In this document: one piece after another, positions 25,306-33,693 of the stretch
How the letters are laid out: the number at the start of each line of letters is the position of its first letter
Numbering within the stretch: the first letter of the stretch is position 1
Source of the DNA: JAXMHB01 sp046346965
Lineage (GTDB): Bacteria > Pseudomonadota > Gammaproteobacteria > Xanthomonadales > SZUA-5
Assembly (NCBI GenBank): GCA_046346965.1
Contig: JAXMHB010000008.1
Coordinates: forward strand, 62,001-126,000
Length of the DNA: 64,000 nucleotides
Direction of reading: 5' to 3'
Position numbers and translations under genes: made by a program
The notes under the pieces: model-generated
What the model was told of the DNA's origin: nothing
The model's database searches: none
Seen by the model: only the letters and a program-made list of their open reading frames with translations

Positions 25306-26543
25306 TGACGCAGGCTGCTCGTGATCCCAAAATCCAGGGCATCCTGCGCCAGCCCTTTGCAGAGCAGGCAGCGTTCTTTCGTGGGAAGCTGGGCAACCTG
25401 CTTCCTTCCGCTCGCTGGACAGATGTGCAGCGAGCGCAGCACGATCGCGGCGTAATGGTGTCGGGCGCCATGACGGCTGACATCCTGACCGACTTTGCTG
25501 CAGCGATTGACCGATTCATCGTCGAGGGCAAGAGTCTCGACGCGTTCCGAAAGGACTTTGACGCCATCGTTGAGCGTCACGGCTGGGCATACAACGGCGA
25601 GCGCAACTGGCGCACCCGCACCATCTACAGAACGAACTCAGCGACCGCCTACGCCGCCGGACGCCTGGCACAACTGCGGGCGGGGGAATTTGCGTACTGG
25701 ATGTACCGCCACGGGGGTAGCACTGATCCGCGACCAGAGCACCTCGCATGGGATGGGCTAGTGCTGCCTTCTGACCATGATTTCTGGCAGACCCACTATC
25801 CGCCAAACGCGTTCAACTGTTCTTGTCGGGTCATTGGCGTGCGTGACCCAGAGTCTGCACGCGCGCTCGGTGGCGATCCCGACAAGGCGCTGCCATCGGG
25901 CTGGGATGAGATTGATCCCAAGACTGGCGCCCCTCGTGGAATCGGAGCGGGCTGGGACTATCAGCCAGGCAACACCGTCTCGGAGCTGGTAGGCCAGATG
26001 GCCGAGAAAACTGTCCAGTGGGACAGCACGCTGGCCAAGGCGTACATGCAGGCGGTGCCACCGGCGCAGCGCGACGCGATCTCTGAGGCCTTTCGATCGT
26101 TGCCATCCTTGGCCAAGGATGCCGTCCGCTACGCGCGGAACATCATCGACGGTCGCTCGGACATCGAGATTCCACCCTATCGGACACTCGGCTTGCTGAC
26201 CACGGGCCATGTTGACCAGGTCAAGCGACTCACAGGCGTAGAGGCGTCCGGGTTCGATTACTCCCTGGACCCGTCGTCGGTCGCGCATATTCAGCGCAAG
26301 CATGGCGATCCGGCCTCAGAAGCACGGCGCGGCCAGCGAGCAGTAACAGCAAACGACTATGCGCGCATCCCCGCGATGCTGAATGAGCCAGACGCAATCG
26401 TTGACGCAGGTACGTCCGATGTTGGCAGGCCGTCGGTCAGGATCGAAAAGAAGTTCGGGGGGGAGCTTTACGTCGCTGTGTTCGAAGTGCGACAGGGCCG
26501 AAAGATGGTAGCGCTGCAGACGCTCTGGATCAGATCACCTTGA
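25305..26543 (+). CDS. Head morphogenesis protein (Mu gpF / SPP1 gp7-like) with C-terminal PBECR-like domain
   Basis: A 412-residue protein. Residues ~60-210 are the gp7/gpF minor head domain, ending in the conserved HYPPNAFNCSCRV. Residues ~285-412 carry SVAHIQRKHGDPASEARRG, then DYARIPAMLNEPDAIVDAG and KKFGGELYVAVFEVRQGRK. From family knowledge this matches the PBECR (barnase-EndoU-colicin E5/D-RelE-like) nuclease domains often fused to gpF; nuclease activity is inferred, not shown. The start is a GTG overlapping the portal stop. Confidence 0.85.
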   Translation: MTQAARDPKIQGILRQPFAEQAAFFRGKLGNLLPSARWTDVQRAQHDRGVMVSGAMTADILTDFAAAIDRFIVEGKSLDAFRKDFDAIVERHGWAYNGERNWRTRTIYRTNSATAYAAGRLAQLRAGEFAYWMYRHGGSTDPRPEHLAWDGLVLPSDHDFWQTHYPPNAFNCSCRVIGVRDPESARALGGDPDKALPSGWDEIDPKTGAPRGIGAGWDYQPGNTVSELVGQMAEKTVQWDSTLAKAYMQAVPPAQRDAISEAFRSLPSLAKDAVRYARNIIDGRSDIEIPPYRTLGLLTTGHVDQVKRLTGVEASGFDYSLDPSSVAHIQRKHGDPASEARRGQRAVTANDYARIPAMLNEPDAIVDAGTSDVGRPSVRIEKKFGGELYVAVFEVRQGRKMVALQTLWIRSP

Positions 26544-26634
26544 CGCGTCCTCGGCCTCAACGTCCTGGACGGCTTCTGGGTATGAGCCAGACGGCACGGT
26601 GCCCACGCCAAGATGATCTGACGGTGAGCATACA

Positions 26635-27171
26635 ATGAAGATCGAAGTGGCTGTGCTTTACCCTGAGACGCAGGCGATGCTCAGTAGGATGGAGAGACTC
26701 GGCGTTGACCTGCGCCCTCTGATGCAGGAGATCGGCGAGCAACTGACCGAGTCAACCAAGCAGAGGTTCGCGACCGGAACCGCGCCTGATGGAACCCAAT
26801 GGGCACCCAACGCACAATCGACCTACCTCACGTACCTCGCAAAGTTCAGGGGGTCGCTAGGCAAGAACGGTCGGCTGACGCGCGCAGGCATCGGAAGAGT
26901 CACGAGCAAGCGCCCGCTCGTTGGTGAGTCGCGCAGGCTGTCTTCCGAGATCTACTATCGCGCCACGCGCAATAGCGTCGATGTCGGCTCGGCGGTTGAG
27001 TATGCAGCCGCGCAGCATTTCGGCAATCCGACCAATCGCTTCTTTGGCAAGGCGCTTGCGCCGATCCCCGCGCGGCCGTTTGTGGGCCTGTCTGACCAGG
27101 ATCAGGTGATGCTGGTCACCACCGCAGGGCGATTCCTCCAGAACGCGCTCAGAGGCGCCAGCAGCCCCTGA
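26635..27171 (+). CDS. Virion morphogenesis protein, Mu gpG-like
   Basis: 178 residues. The N-terminal helix (MLSRMERLGVDLRPLMQEIG) and FATGTAPDGTQWAPNAQST are typical of the phage virion morphogenesis family, thought to act in head-tail joining. The region FGNPTNRFFGKALAPIPARP is the conserved C-terminal signature. A 91-base gap precedes it. The 144 bases that follow are AT-richer, with a GGTTTTAAACC palindrome, and could hold a promoter for the capsid operon. Confidence 0.88.
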   Translation: MKIEVAVLYPETQAMLSRMERLGVDLRPLMQEIGEQLTESTKQRFATGTAPDGTQWAPNAQSTYLTYLAKFRGSLGKNGRLTRAGIGRVTSKRPLVGESRRLSSEIYYRATRNSVDVGSAVEYAAAQHFGNPTNRFFGKALAPIPARPFVGLSDQDQVMLVTTAGRFLQNALRGASSP

Positions 27172-27315
27172 CCCGTGGCGGATGTTGCGGCGATGGCGTA
27201 TTAAAGGCCCTGGCGCCGAATTAAACGGGTTTTAAACCGGACGCAGCGCATGAGCTAGACGACTAAAGCTCGTTAGTCTCACCGAGCGCCTCTGGGCCGC
27301 GAACCTACGCGGGCC

Positions 27316-28419
27316 ATGCAGCCATCCCCCGCAAAATCGTTACTTGCTCAAGCCATCGCCATTGCGGCGTGCGCGTTCAGCCTTCCGGCGCTTGCTGAGG
27401 GCGCAACTGAGATCCTGATGCAGCTGACGCCGGCCGGCGAGTTCCGGGCGAGCGACGGTCGAGAGATCCCGTCGGGCGCGTGGCGCATCGACGGTCAGAT
27501 CGCTGGCCGCGTGATCGGCGAGTTCAACGCGCGCGCCAACCCTCTCGTGCTCGATTACGAGCACCAGACCCTGCACAAGGAAACCAACGGTCAGCCCGCC
27601 CCCGCGGCGGGCTGGTTGCGAGAACTGGTCTGGATTGATGGCAAGGGGCTGTTCGCGCGCGTGGAACTCACTGCGCGCGCCCAGTCGCTGATCCGCGCTG
27701 GCGAATATCGATACGTGAGCCCCGTCTTTCTCTACCACAAGACCACGGGCGAAGTGCTGGCCATTGAGATGGCGGCGCTGACGAACAATCCCGCAATCGA
27801 TGGCATGGAGCCACTCGTGCTCCGTGCTGCCGCGACGTTCGGTCGCATTCCCTCGGAGACCCCTGCAATGAACAAACTGCTCTTGGCGCTGATTGCTTCG
27901 CTCAACTTGCGGCCTGACTCCACCGAAGACGAGGCGGCGGCGGCGTGCAGCGCGAAGCTCGATGAGCTGGCCAATCTGCGCCGTGCGCTGGATGTGCCCG
28001 AAGCGGCGAGCAGCGTAGCTGCCCTGGCCCACTGCACTGCGCTGCGCACCAAGGCCGACGCCCCCGACCCGGCGAAGTTCGTCCCAGCCTCAGTGGTCGA
28101 GGAGTTGAAGGGGCAGATCGCCGCGCTCAGTGCGAAGACGGCTGAACGCGAGGTCGGTGAGCTGGTGGAGGCTGGCCTTGCTGATGGTCGGCTCTTGCCG
28201 GCCCAGAAGGAATGGGCAACCGCCCTGGGCAAAGGCAACTTGGCCGCGCTGACCGCGTACCTGGCTGCCACGCCCGCGATTGCGGCGCTGTCGGGCTCTC
28301 AGACGCGAGGGCGCGCTCCCGAATCCACGGCTACGAATCCGCATGCGCTGACGGAGACGGAGCTGGCGATCTGCGCTGCAACGGGTACCACGCCTGAGGC
28401 ATTCGCCAAGGCCAAGTAA
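27316..28419 (+). CDS. Prohead protease / scaffold, Mu gpI-like
   Basis: 367 residues. Residues ~30-175 form the protease domain, with LDYEHQTLHKETNGQPAPAA, GEYRYVSPVFLY and LTNNPAIDGM as conserved blocks. After ~185 the protein becomes an Ala/Glu/Lys-rich helical scaffold. As in Mu, an internal in-frame ATG (27868, MNKLLLALIASL) could start a separate scaffold protein (gpZ-like) from the same frame. The hydrophobic first 28 residues resemble a signal peptide but occur in many gpI homologues. Confidence 0.88.
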   Translation: MQPSPAKSLLAQAIAIAACAFSLPALAEGATEILMQLTPAGEFRASDGREIPSGAWRIDGQIAGRVIGEFNARANPLVLDYEHQTLHKETNGQPAPAAGWLRELVWIDGKGLFARVELTARAQSLIRAGEYRYVSPVFLYHKTTGEVLAIEMAALTNNPAIDGMEPLVLRAAATFGRIPSETPAMNKLLLALIASLNLRPDSTEDEAAAACSAKLDELANLRRALDVPEAASSVAALAHCTALRTKADAPDPAKFVPASVVEELKGQIAALSAKTAEREVGELVEAGLADGRLLPAQKEWATALGKGNLAALTAYLAATPAIAALSGSQTRGRAPESTATNPHALTETELAICAATGTTPEAFAKAK

Positions 28420-28443
28420 GAACATCCACTCTAGGAGCGAGCC

Positions 28444-29259
28444 ATGGGCCTGACTCAAGACCGCAACACCCCGCGCCGGGCTGGCGATCAGTACGAGTTC
28501 CCGGTCGCTGCTGCGGCCGTCTGCTATGCCGGCGGCATCGCGGTGCTCACTTCCGCCGGCTACGTCCAGCCCGGCAGCTCGACCGGTGGGCAGGTGGCGA
28601 TCGGCATCTTCGACGAGCGTGCCGACAATGCTAGCGGCAGCGCAGGCGCCATCAACGCCAATATCCGCACCGGCACCTTCCGCTTTGGCAACAGCGCGGG
28701 CGATGAGGCCATCAGCCTCGCCGATGTCGGCAAACAGTGCTTCATCGTGGATGACCAGACTGTCGCCAAGACGGCGGCCGGGGGACGCTCGATCGCCGGC
28801 ATCGTCGAGTTTGTCGATTCGCAGGGCGTGTGGGTTGAGTTCGAGCCGATGGTTGGTCGCGAAATCGAGGTCGACCAGACGTTGACCAGCGCGCAGCTGC
28901 TCGCGCTCAACGGGACGCCGATCGACGCTATCGCGGCTCCCCCCGCGGGCATCGCATTGGTGCCGCTGTCCGCCACCGCTTTCCTCGACTTCAACTCCGT
29001 CGCGTATGACGGAATCGCGACCGGCGAGGATCTGGTGCTGCGCTACACCGATAGCAGCGGCGCCATTGCCGCGACCATCGAGACCACCGGGTTCCTCGAC
29101 GCGGCGGCCGATGCGCACCGGCACATCACGTTTGCGTCGCAGGCCACGCTCACCCCGGCGGCGAAGTTGGTCTGGCACATGACTACCGGAAACATCGCCA
29201 CTGGTAACTCGCCGCTCAAGACGCGCGTCCGCTACCGGCTGGTGCCGGTCCTGAGCTGA
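28444..29259 (+). CDS. Probable head decoration/structural protein
   Basis: 271 residues, between protease and major capsid genes. The first ~145 residues (DRNTPRRAGDQYEFPVAAAA, then a small beta-rich Gly/Ala domain) resemble decoration-type proteins. Residues ~146-271 are a separate beta-rich extension with Ala/Thr-rich segments. A GGAGCGAGCC ribosome site precedes the ATG. Placement supports a capsid-surface role; family assignment is tentative. Confidence 0.65.
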   Translation: MGLTQDRNTPRRAGDQYEFPVAAAAVCYAGGIAVLTSAGYVQPGSSTGGQVAIGIFDERADNASGSAGAINANIRTGTFRFGNSAGDEAISLADVGKQCFIVDDQTVAKTAAGGRSIAGIVEFVDSQGVWVEFEPMVGREIEVDQTLTSAQLLALNGTPIDAIAAPPAGIALVPLSATAFLDFNSVAYDGIATGEDLVLRYTDSSGAIAATIETTGFLDAAADAHRHITFASQATLTPAAKLVWHMTTGNIATGNSPLKTRVRYRLVPVLS

Positions 29260-29293
29260 CCGTCCCTCGCCACCGTCTTTCTGGAGCAATTCG

Positions 29294-30190
29294 ATGCTGA
29301 TCAACAACACCAATCTGACGGCCCTCCACACGGCGTTCCGCGCCGCGTTCATGGGCGCACTCAGCCAGGCACCGACCAACTGGGCACAGGTTGCCACCGA
29401 GGTGCCGTCCACCACGGGAACCGAGGAATACGGCTGGCTGGGCCAGATGCCCGGTATGCGCGAATGGGTCGGCGATCGCGTGGTCAACGCCATCTCAAAG
29501 CACGGCTACAGCGTGCGCAACAAGGACTGGGAATCCACCGTTGGTGTGCCGCGCAACGCCATCGAAGACGATCAGTACGGCATCTACACGCCGCTGTTCC
29601 AGGAACTCGGCCGCGCTGCGGTTGCGCATCCCGACCAGCTGGTGTTCGAGGCTCTGAAGAACGGCTTCAGCAACCTGTGCTACGACGGCCAGAACTTCTT
29701 CGATTCCGATCACGCGGTGATCGACGCCGACGGCGTCACGGTCAACAGCGTCAGCAACAGCGGTGGGGGCTCGGGTACGCCCTGGTTTGTGCTGGATGCC
29801 AGCCGCTCGATCAAGCCGCTGATCCTGCAGATGCGCAAGAAGCCGCAGTTCATCGCGAAGACCAAGCCCGAGGACGACAACGTCTTCGAGCGTCGCGAGT
29901 ACGTCTGGGGTGTCGACGGCCGCTGGAACGTGGGCTACGGCTTCTGGCAGATGGCCTATGGCAGCAAGCAGACGCTCGACGAAACCTCGCTGGCCGCGGC
30001 AATCGCTGCGATCGGCAGCTTCAAGGGCGATCACGGGCGCCCGCTGGGTCTGCGCGCGACGCTGCTGGTTGTTCCGCCGTCGCTGGAAGTCACCGCCAAA
30101 AAGCTGGTGGTAGCTCAAACGGCCGCCAACGGCGCGACCAACGTCCTGGCCGGCACCGTCCAGCTGCTCGTCTCGCCCTGGCTGGCTTGA
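29294..30190 (+). CDS. Major capsid protein, Mu gpT-like
   Basis: 298 residues. MLINNTNLTALHTAFRAAFM is the typical gpT start, followed by ATEVPSTTGTEEYGWLGQMP, YGIYTPLFQELGRAAVAHPD and YDGQNFFDSDHAV. It forms the icosahedral shell. A TGGAGC ribosome site lies 10 bases upstream. Confidence 0.95.
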   Translation: MLINNTNLTALHTAFRAAFMGALSQAPTNWAQVATEVPSTTGTEEYGWLGQMPGMREWVGDRVVNAISKHGYSVRNKDWESTVGVPRNAIEDDQYGIYTPLFQELGRAAVAHPDQLVFEALKNGFSNLCYDGQNFFDSDHAVIDADGVTVNSVSNSGGGSGTPWFVLDASRSIKPLILQMRKKPQFIAKTKPEDDNVFERREYVWGVDGRWNVGYGFWQMAYGSKQTLDETSLAAAIAAIGSFKGDHGRPLGLRATLLVVPPSLEVTAKKLVVAQTAANGATNVLAGTVQLLVSPWLA

Positions 30191-30257
30191 TGGCCTGACG
30201 GCCTACTGACCGTTGCAGCTCGGGGCGGCGTCGCCGCCCCGAGTTCTGGAGAGAACG

Positions 30258-30611
30258 ATGCGTGCACTGATCAAGTCCACCACCCCGCGATTCCGGCGAG
30301 CTGGCATCGAGTTCAGCGCCAAGGGCGTGGAGATCGACCTCGAAGCGCTGACCGACGCCCAGCTGCAGGCGATCTACGGCGAGCCGCGCCTGGTCGTGAC
30401 GCTGATCGAAGTTCCGAAAGTCCAGGGCAATGCGCCTGGTGAGAATCAAGAAGGCGCGGCCTCACTTGGGTCTATCCCCGAGGCCGGCACTGGTGACGAC
30501 GGCGCCGCCGTCACCTCCAACCCGGCCGGAGCTTCGGCTCCGGCCGGTGCGGATGCCGCGCCCGCGGCAAAGCCCGCGAGGGCGCCAAAAGCTGCAAAGC
30601 CGAAGGCCTGA
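30258..30611 (+). CDS. Mu-like structural protein of the HI1506 / gp35 type
   Basis: 117 residues. The N-terminal 55 (FRRAGIEFSAKGVEIDLEAL, TDAQLQAIYGEPRLVV) match small Mu-like proteins encoded directly after gpT. The C-terminal half is an Ala/Pro/Lys-rich tail. The ATG at 30258 with GGAGAG upstream is preferred to an upstream TTG. Confidence 0.7.
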   Translation: MRALIKSTTPRFRRAGIEFSAKGVEIDLEALTDAQLQAIYGEPRLVVTLIEVPKVQGNAPGENQEGAASLGSIPEAGTGDDGAAVTSNPAGASAPAGADAAPAAKPARAPKAAKPKA

Positions 30612-30614
30612 CCT

Positions 30615-31130
30615 ATGTACGTCACGCTGGCTCAGTTGGCCGACGCGCCGGGCGCAAAGGAACTCTCAGAGGTAGCGAGTTCCGAGCGTCTTGGCTCGCC
30701 GCTCGTCGACGCTACGCTATTTGATCTGACACTGCGCGGAGTCGATCGGTCGGCGTACTCACCGGACGAGATTTCTCGCGCGGATGAGGCAAAGGTCCGC
30801 GTGCTGTCCGCCGTCGAAAGTGCTGACGAATTGATCAATGCGCACTTGGCTCGTCGATTGGCAGTGCCTCAATCCAGTGTGCCCGGTGTCCTGGTGCGCA
30901 TCGCACGCGCGCTGGTTCGCTATGAGCTTCACAAGAACCTCATAGGGGCAGATCAAGGCCACCCAGTGCTGCGGGACTATCGGGATGCGCTGCGTCTGCT
31001 GGAGTCAATTCGGGATGGGAAGGTGACACTCGGACCGCAGGACCCTGTCGCTGCAAATGAGTCCACGGCAGGAGATGTGCGGTTCGAATCATCGGCGCCC
31101 GTCTTTGGGCGCGTGCGAGGTGCGAGATGA
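30615..31130 (+). CDS. DUF1320 head-completion protein, Mu gp36-like
   Basis: 171 residues. MYVTLAQLADAPGAKELSE, the helix VESADELINAHLARRLAVP and RIARALVRYELHKN are the DUF1320 pattern. Members sit at the head-tail connector. The last ~20 residues are a variable Ser/Glu-rich tail. Its stop overlaps the start of the next gene (ATGA). Confidence 0.88.
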   Translation: MYVTLAQLADAPGAKELSEVASSERLGSPLVDATLFDLTLRGVDRSAYSPDEISRADEAKVRVLSAVESADELINAHLARRLAVPQSSVPGVLVRIARALVRYELHKNLIGADQGHPVLRDYRDALRLLESIRDGKVTLGPQDPVAANESTAGDVRFESSAPVFGRVRGAR

Positions 31131-31561
31131 GCTTCCTCGGGCCGTTTGACGCTGCCGCCATGCTCATGCGGCTGCAGGCGCACGTCAGCGTGTGCAAGGT
31201 CTTCGGACTTGCGACCGACTTGGAAGCCGCGATCAAGAACCCACCCGCCGCGTTGCCGGCGGGCTATTTGGTCATCTCGGAACGCGCGGCCGATTCAAGC
31301 GGCCTGACCGGGCTCTTGATGCAAGACGTGAGCGTGCAGGTCGAGGTGGTGTGGATGGTTCGGAATCACTCACCGGCCGCGGCGCTGGCTGACATGCGAG
31401 CAGTGATCGAGCAGGGACGGTCCGCGCTCCTGGGCTGGCACGCGCCTGATACCGATGCCCCGATGACCGCCATGACCAAGCAGGACATCCAGTACAGCGG
31501 CGGCGTGCTGATTTCGTCCGATGTGTTTCGGACGTCCTACACCATCCAAAGGACCGTGTGA
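31127..31561 (+). CDS. Mu gp37-like connector/tail-completion protein
   Basis: 144 residues. The pattern LEAAIKNPPAALPAGYLVIS, then DVSVQVEVVWMVRNHSPAAA and ALLGWHAPD is that of the gp37 family, comparable to tail-terminator proteins. The start overlaps the DUF1320 stop, and its stop overlaps the next ATG (TGATG). Confidence 0.82.
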   Translation: MSFLGPFDAAAMLMRLQAHVSVCKVFGLATDLEAAIKNPPAALPAGYLVISERAADSSGLTGLLMQDVSVQVEVVWMVRNHSPAAALADMRAVIEQGRSALLGWHAPDTDAPMTAMTKQDIQYSGGVLISSDVFRTSYTIQRTV

Positions 31562-31767
31562 TGAGAAAGATCAGAGTTACCCCGACCCGCCCGGGTCAAT
31601 GGGAGTACCGCGATGGGCTGCTGGTCGATGTCAGCACCGGCACTCCGTACGAAAAGCAGATCGTCGATGGCGTGCTCGTCGACTACGTGCCGCCCGCGAT
31701 CAAACCCGCTGCCGAGGGCAATGAGCCCAAGCGCGTGCGCAGCATCAAGCAGGAGAAAGTGGCATGA
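31561..31767 (+). CDS. Small Mu-like tail-module protein (DUF2635-like)
   Basis: 68 residues, basic, starting MRKIRVTPTRPGQWEYRDGL. Its place between gp37 and the tail tube matches the small DUF2635/gp38 gene of Mu-like phages, but the similarity is thin. It overlaps both neighbours by a few bases. Confidence 0.6.
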   Translation: MRKIRVTPTRPGQWEYRDGLLVDVSTGTPYEKQIVDGVLVDYVPPAIKPAAEGNEPKRVRSIKQEKVA

Positions 31768-32750
31768 CGCAGCCGGTAACCGAAGCCTTTTCCAAGCGCG
31801 GGTTGGTGATGAAGCCCGAAGTGACCGATGGGACCGACTCGGTACCCACCGCGCTGGCAAACGGCATCAATCTGTACGACGGCAGCTCGACGATCGAGGG
31901 CGATATCGTCGACATGAGCCAGGATCTGCCGTACTTCTCGCACGACGATTTCCTCGTCACGAACACCCGCTCGATCATCGAAGGCACGGCGTACCTCTAT
32001 CCGCCGTCGTCGCCGGGCGCGTCGGGCTCGACCGGTGATCCGGAGTGCGCGGTGTTGCTGCTGCCGGCTGGCATGGCCAGCGTGAAGGACTCCGTGGCGA
32101 AGGAAACGCAGCTCAACCCCATCAGCACCTCGTTGCCGTCGGCGTCGGCGTACTGGTGGCATGTCGATCACAAGGTGAAAGCGCTGGGCTCGCGCGTGGT
32201 GGTGAGCGAGTTGAAAATGGAGATCGGCATGCGGCCGTCGATCCGCTGCCGTGTGCAAGGCAACTACGTGAGGCCGTCGAAGCAGACCATCCCGTCGATC
32301 ACGCGGCCTGCCGAAACGAAGTTCCTCTCGCAGCCCGAGAACTCGACATCGTTCCTGTCAGCCAACGGCGACGCCGAGGTCGAGCTGTGGGGTGCATTGC
32401 TGTCGGTGAACTTTGGCAGTGAACTTGAGCTTGAGCCCTGGACCAGCAAGAAGTTTCAGGGCATCGGCGGCCGGCGTGGTGAGTTCACCCTGCGCTGCGC
32501 TCGCGCTGATCTGGACGACATCAACCCCTGGGAAGCGTGGGAGTTGAGCCAGGTGTTCACGGCTCGCTACCGCACCTACGTGAGCGCATCGCCTGGGCCC
32601 TATGTCGAGATCGGCATCCGCGGAAAGATTACCGCGGCCAAGATGATCGAGATCAAGAAAAAGCTCGCATGGGAGATCACCGGCCGTTGCCTGCCGTCGA
32701 GCGCTGGCGGCGACGAGTTCTACATCCTGTTTGGCGACGACACGCCGTAA
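31764..32750 (+). CDS. Major tail tube protein
   Basis: 328 residues, mostly beta-strand by composition, with a Gly/Ser-rich loop (PPSSPGASGSTGD) near residue 75. Position directly before the chaperone pair and tape measure, and the absence of a sheath gene, make it the tail tube subunit of a long non-contractile tail. No detailed motif was recognised. Confidence 0.75.
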   Translation: MTQPVTEAFSKRGLVMKPEVTDGTDSVPTALANGINLYDGSSTIEGDIVDMSQDLPYFSHDDFLVTNTRSIIEGTAYLYPPSSPGASGSTGDPECAVLLLPAGMASVKDSVAKETQLNPISTSLPSASAYWWHVDHKVKALGSRVVVSELKMEIGMRPSIRCRVQGNYVRPSKQTIPSITRPAETKFLSQPENSTSFLSANGDAEVELWGALLSVNFGSELELEPWTSKKFQGIGGRRGEFTLRCARADLDDINPWEAWELSQVFTARYRTYVSASPGPYVEIGIRGKITAAKMIEIKKKLAWEITGRCLPSSAGGDEFYILFGDDTP

Positions 32751-32827
32751 CGACAACAGCCCGCAGCTACGGCTGCGGTCATTCCACGGGGGCACGGAGC
32801 GCCCCCGCTTTTTCGGAGCAAGCACCC

Positions 32828-33331
32828 ATGTCACTGAAAGTTCGTAACAGCCTCACGTTCGCGGTCACGGTCCATGTATCCGAGCCCGGCGATGTGCCGG
32901 ATGAGGTAATCGAAGGTACGTTCGCCGCGTGGTTCAAGCACGTCGAGCCGAAGCGTTTTGCGGAGTTGTGCGACGAGTTGCGCGCGGTCTCGTCCGGTCC
33001 GGACGAAGCGCGGTTCCGTGCGCTGGCGAGCACCATCCGCAGCGCGCAGGGCGACGCACTGAAGGCCGCGGTCGCGGACCTGGTCGAGCTCATCCAGGGC
33101 ACCTCGGAGCCGGTCACTGTCAGCGCGATTTTTGCGTTCCGGACGCGCTTGCTCGACGAAGTGTTGGACCGCGTGGAGGGCATCGGCGATGACGCTGGCC
33201 AGCTGCCGGCTGCCGCGCAGGTGGCGTACGTCAAGGGGCGTCAATCCACCGCACAAGCGGCGATGGACAAGTTCTTCGCGACCTATCAGGACGCCCGCGC
33301 GGGAAACTTGCCGCGCTCGGCCGCGCGCTAG
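32828..33331 (+). CDS. Tail assembly chaperone, short form (gpG-like)
   Basis: 167 residues, Ala/Glu-rich and largely helical after residue 40. It lies between tail tube and tape measure, where siphoviruses encode the chaperone that coats the tape measure. The ATG at 32828 has GGAGCAAGC upstream. Near its 3' end a G-GGA-AAC slippery heptamer lets ribosomes shift into the next frame and make a longer protein. Confidence 0.85.
   Translation: MSLKVRNSLTFAVTVHVSEPGDVPDEVIEGTFAAWFKHVEPKRFAELCDELRAVSSGPDEARFRALASTIRSAQGDALKAAVADLVELIQGTSEPVTVSAIFAFRTRLLDEVLDRVEGIGDDAGQLPAAAQVAYVKGRQSTAQAAMDKFFATYQDARAGNLPRSAAR
33301..33307 (+). promoter_or_regulatory. Programmed -1 ribosomal frameshift site (GGGAAAC)
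   Basis: The heptamer is in the correct register: zero-frame codons are GGA AAC, giving X-XXY-YYZ. Four bases downstream, CGCGC and GCGCG can pair as a short hairpin. It sits 24 bases before the short form's stop, exactly where lambda G/GT-type genes place theirs (lambda uses GGGAAAG). Confidence 0.85.
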
Positions 33332-33693
33332 CCGGCGACCGAGAAGAATGCCGCCGGCTCGACGATGTCGGGCCGGCGCCGGAGGAGACGGAAGAGGATT
33401 TTTGGCGCGGCGCACCGCGCCACAAAGGCGACGAGGACGGACAGTGGGAATTCGATCTGCTGCACTGCAATCTCCTCGCCTATGCCACCTACTCAGCCTG
33501 CCGGCTGGACTGGGTGCCGCTGGGCCTGGGTGGTGCGTTCTGCACGGGGGTTTCGGCGGCGGAAGTGCATGCGGCGCTGAACGCGCTGCGGGTGCCATGC
33601 GACGATTGGCCAGACACTACGCACGCAGTGCTGTGCATCAGCCGTGCCGCGGCCGAAAAGCTCAACGAGCGCAAGGCGCCCGCGCGTGACTGA
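33307..33693 (+). CDS. Tail assembly chaperone, frameshift extension (T-like)
   Basis: An open frame of 128 codons with no start of its own, entered by -1 slippage at 33301-33307. It reads LAALGRALAGDREECRRLDD, then WEFDLLHCNLLAYATYSACR and ends ERKAPARD. The fused product from 32828 would be about 288 residues. The compact Trp/Cys-containing domain is typical of the T half that binds the tape measure. Its end overlaps the tape-measure GTG by 8 bases. Confidence 0.82.
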   Translation, partial: LAALGRALAGDREECRRLDDVGPAPEETEEDFWRGAPRHKGDEDGQWEFDLLHCNLLAYATYSACRLDWVPLGLGGAFCTGVSAAEVHAALNALRVPCDDWPDTTHAVLCISRAAAEKLNERKAPARD

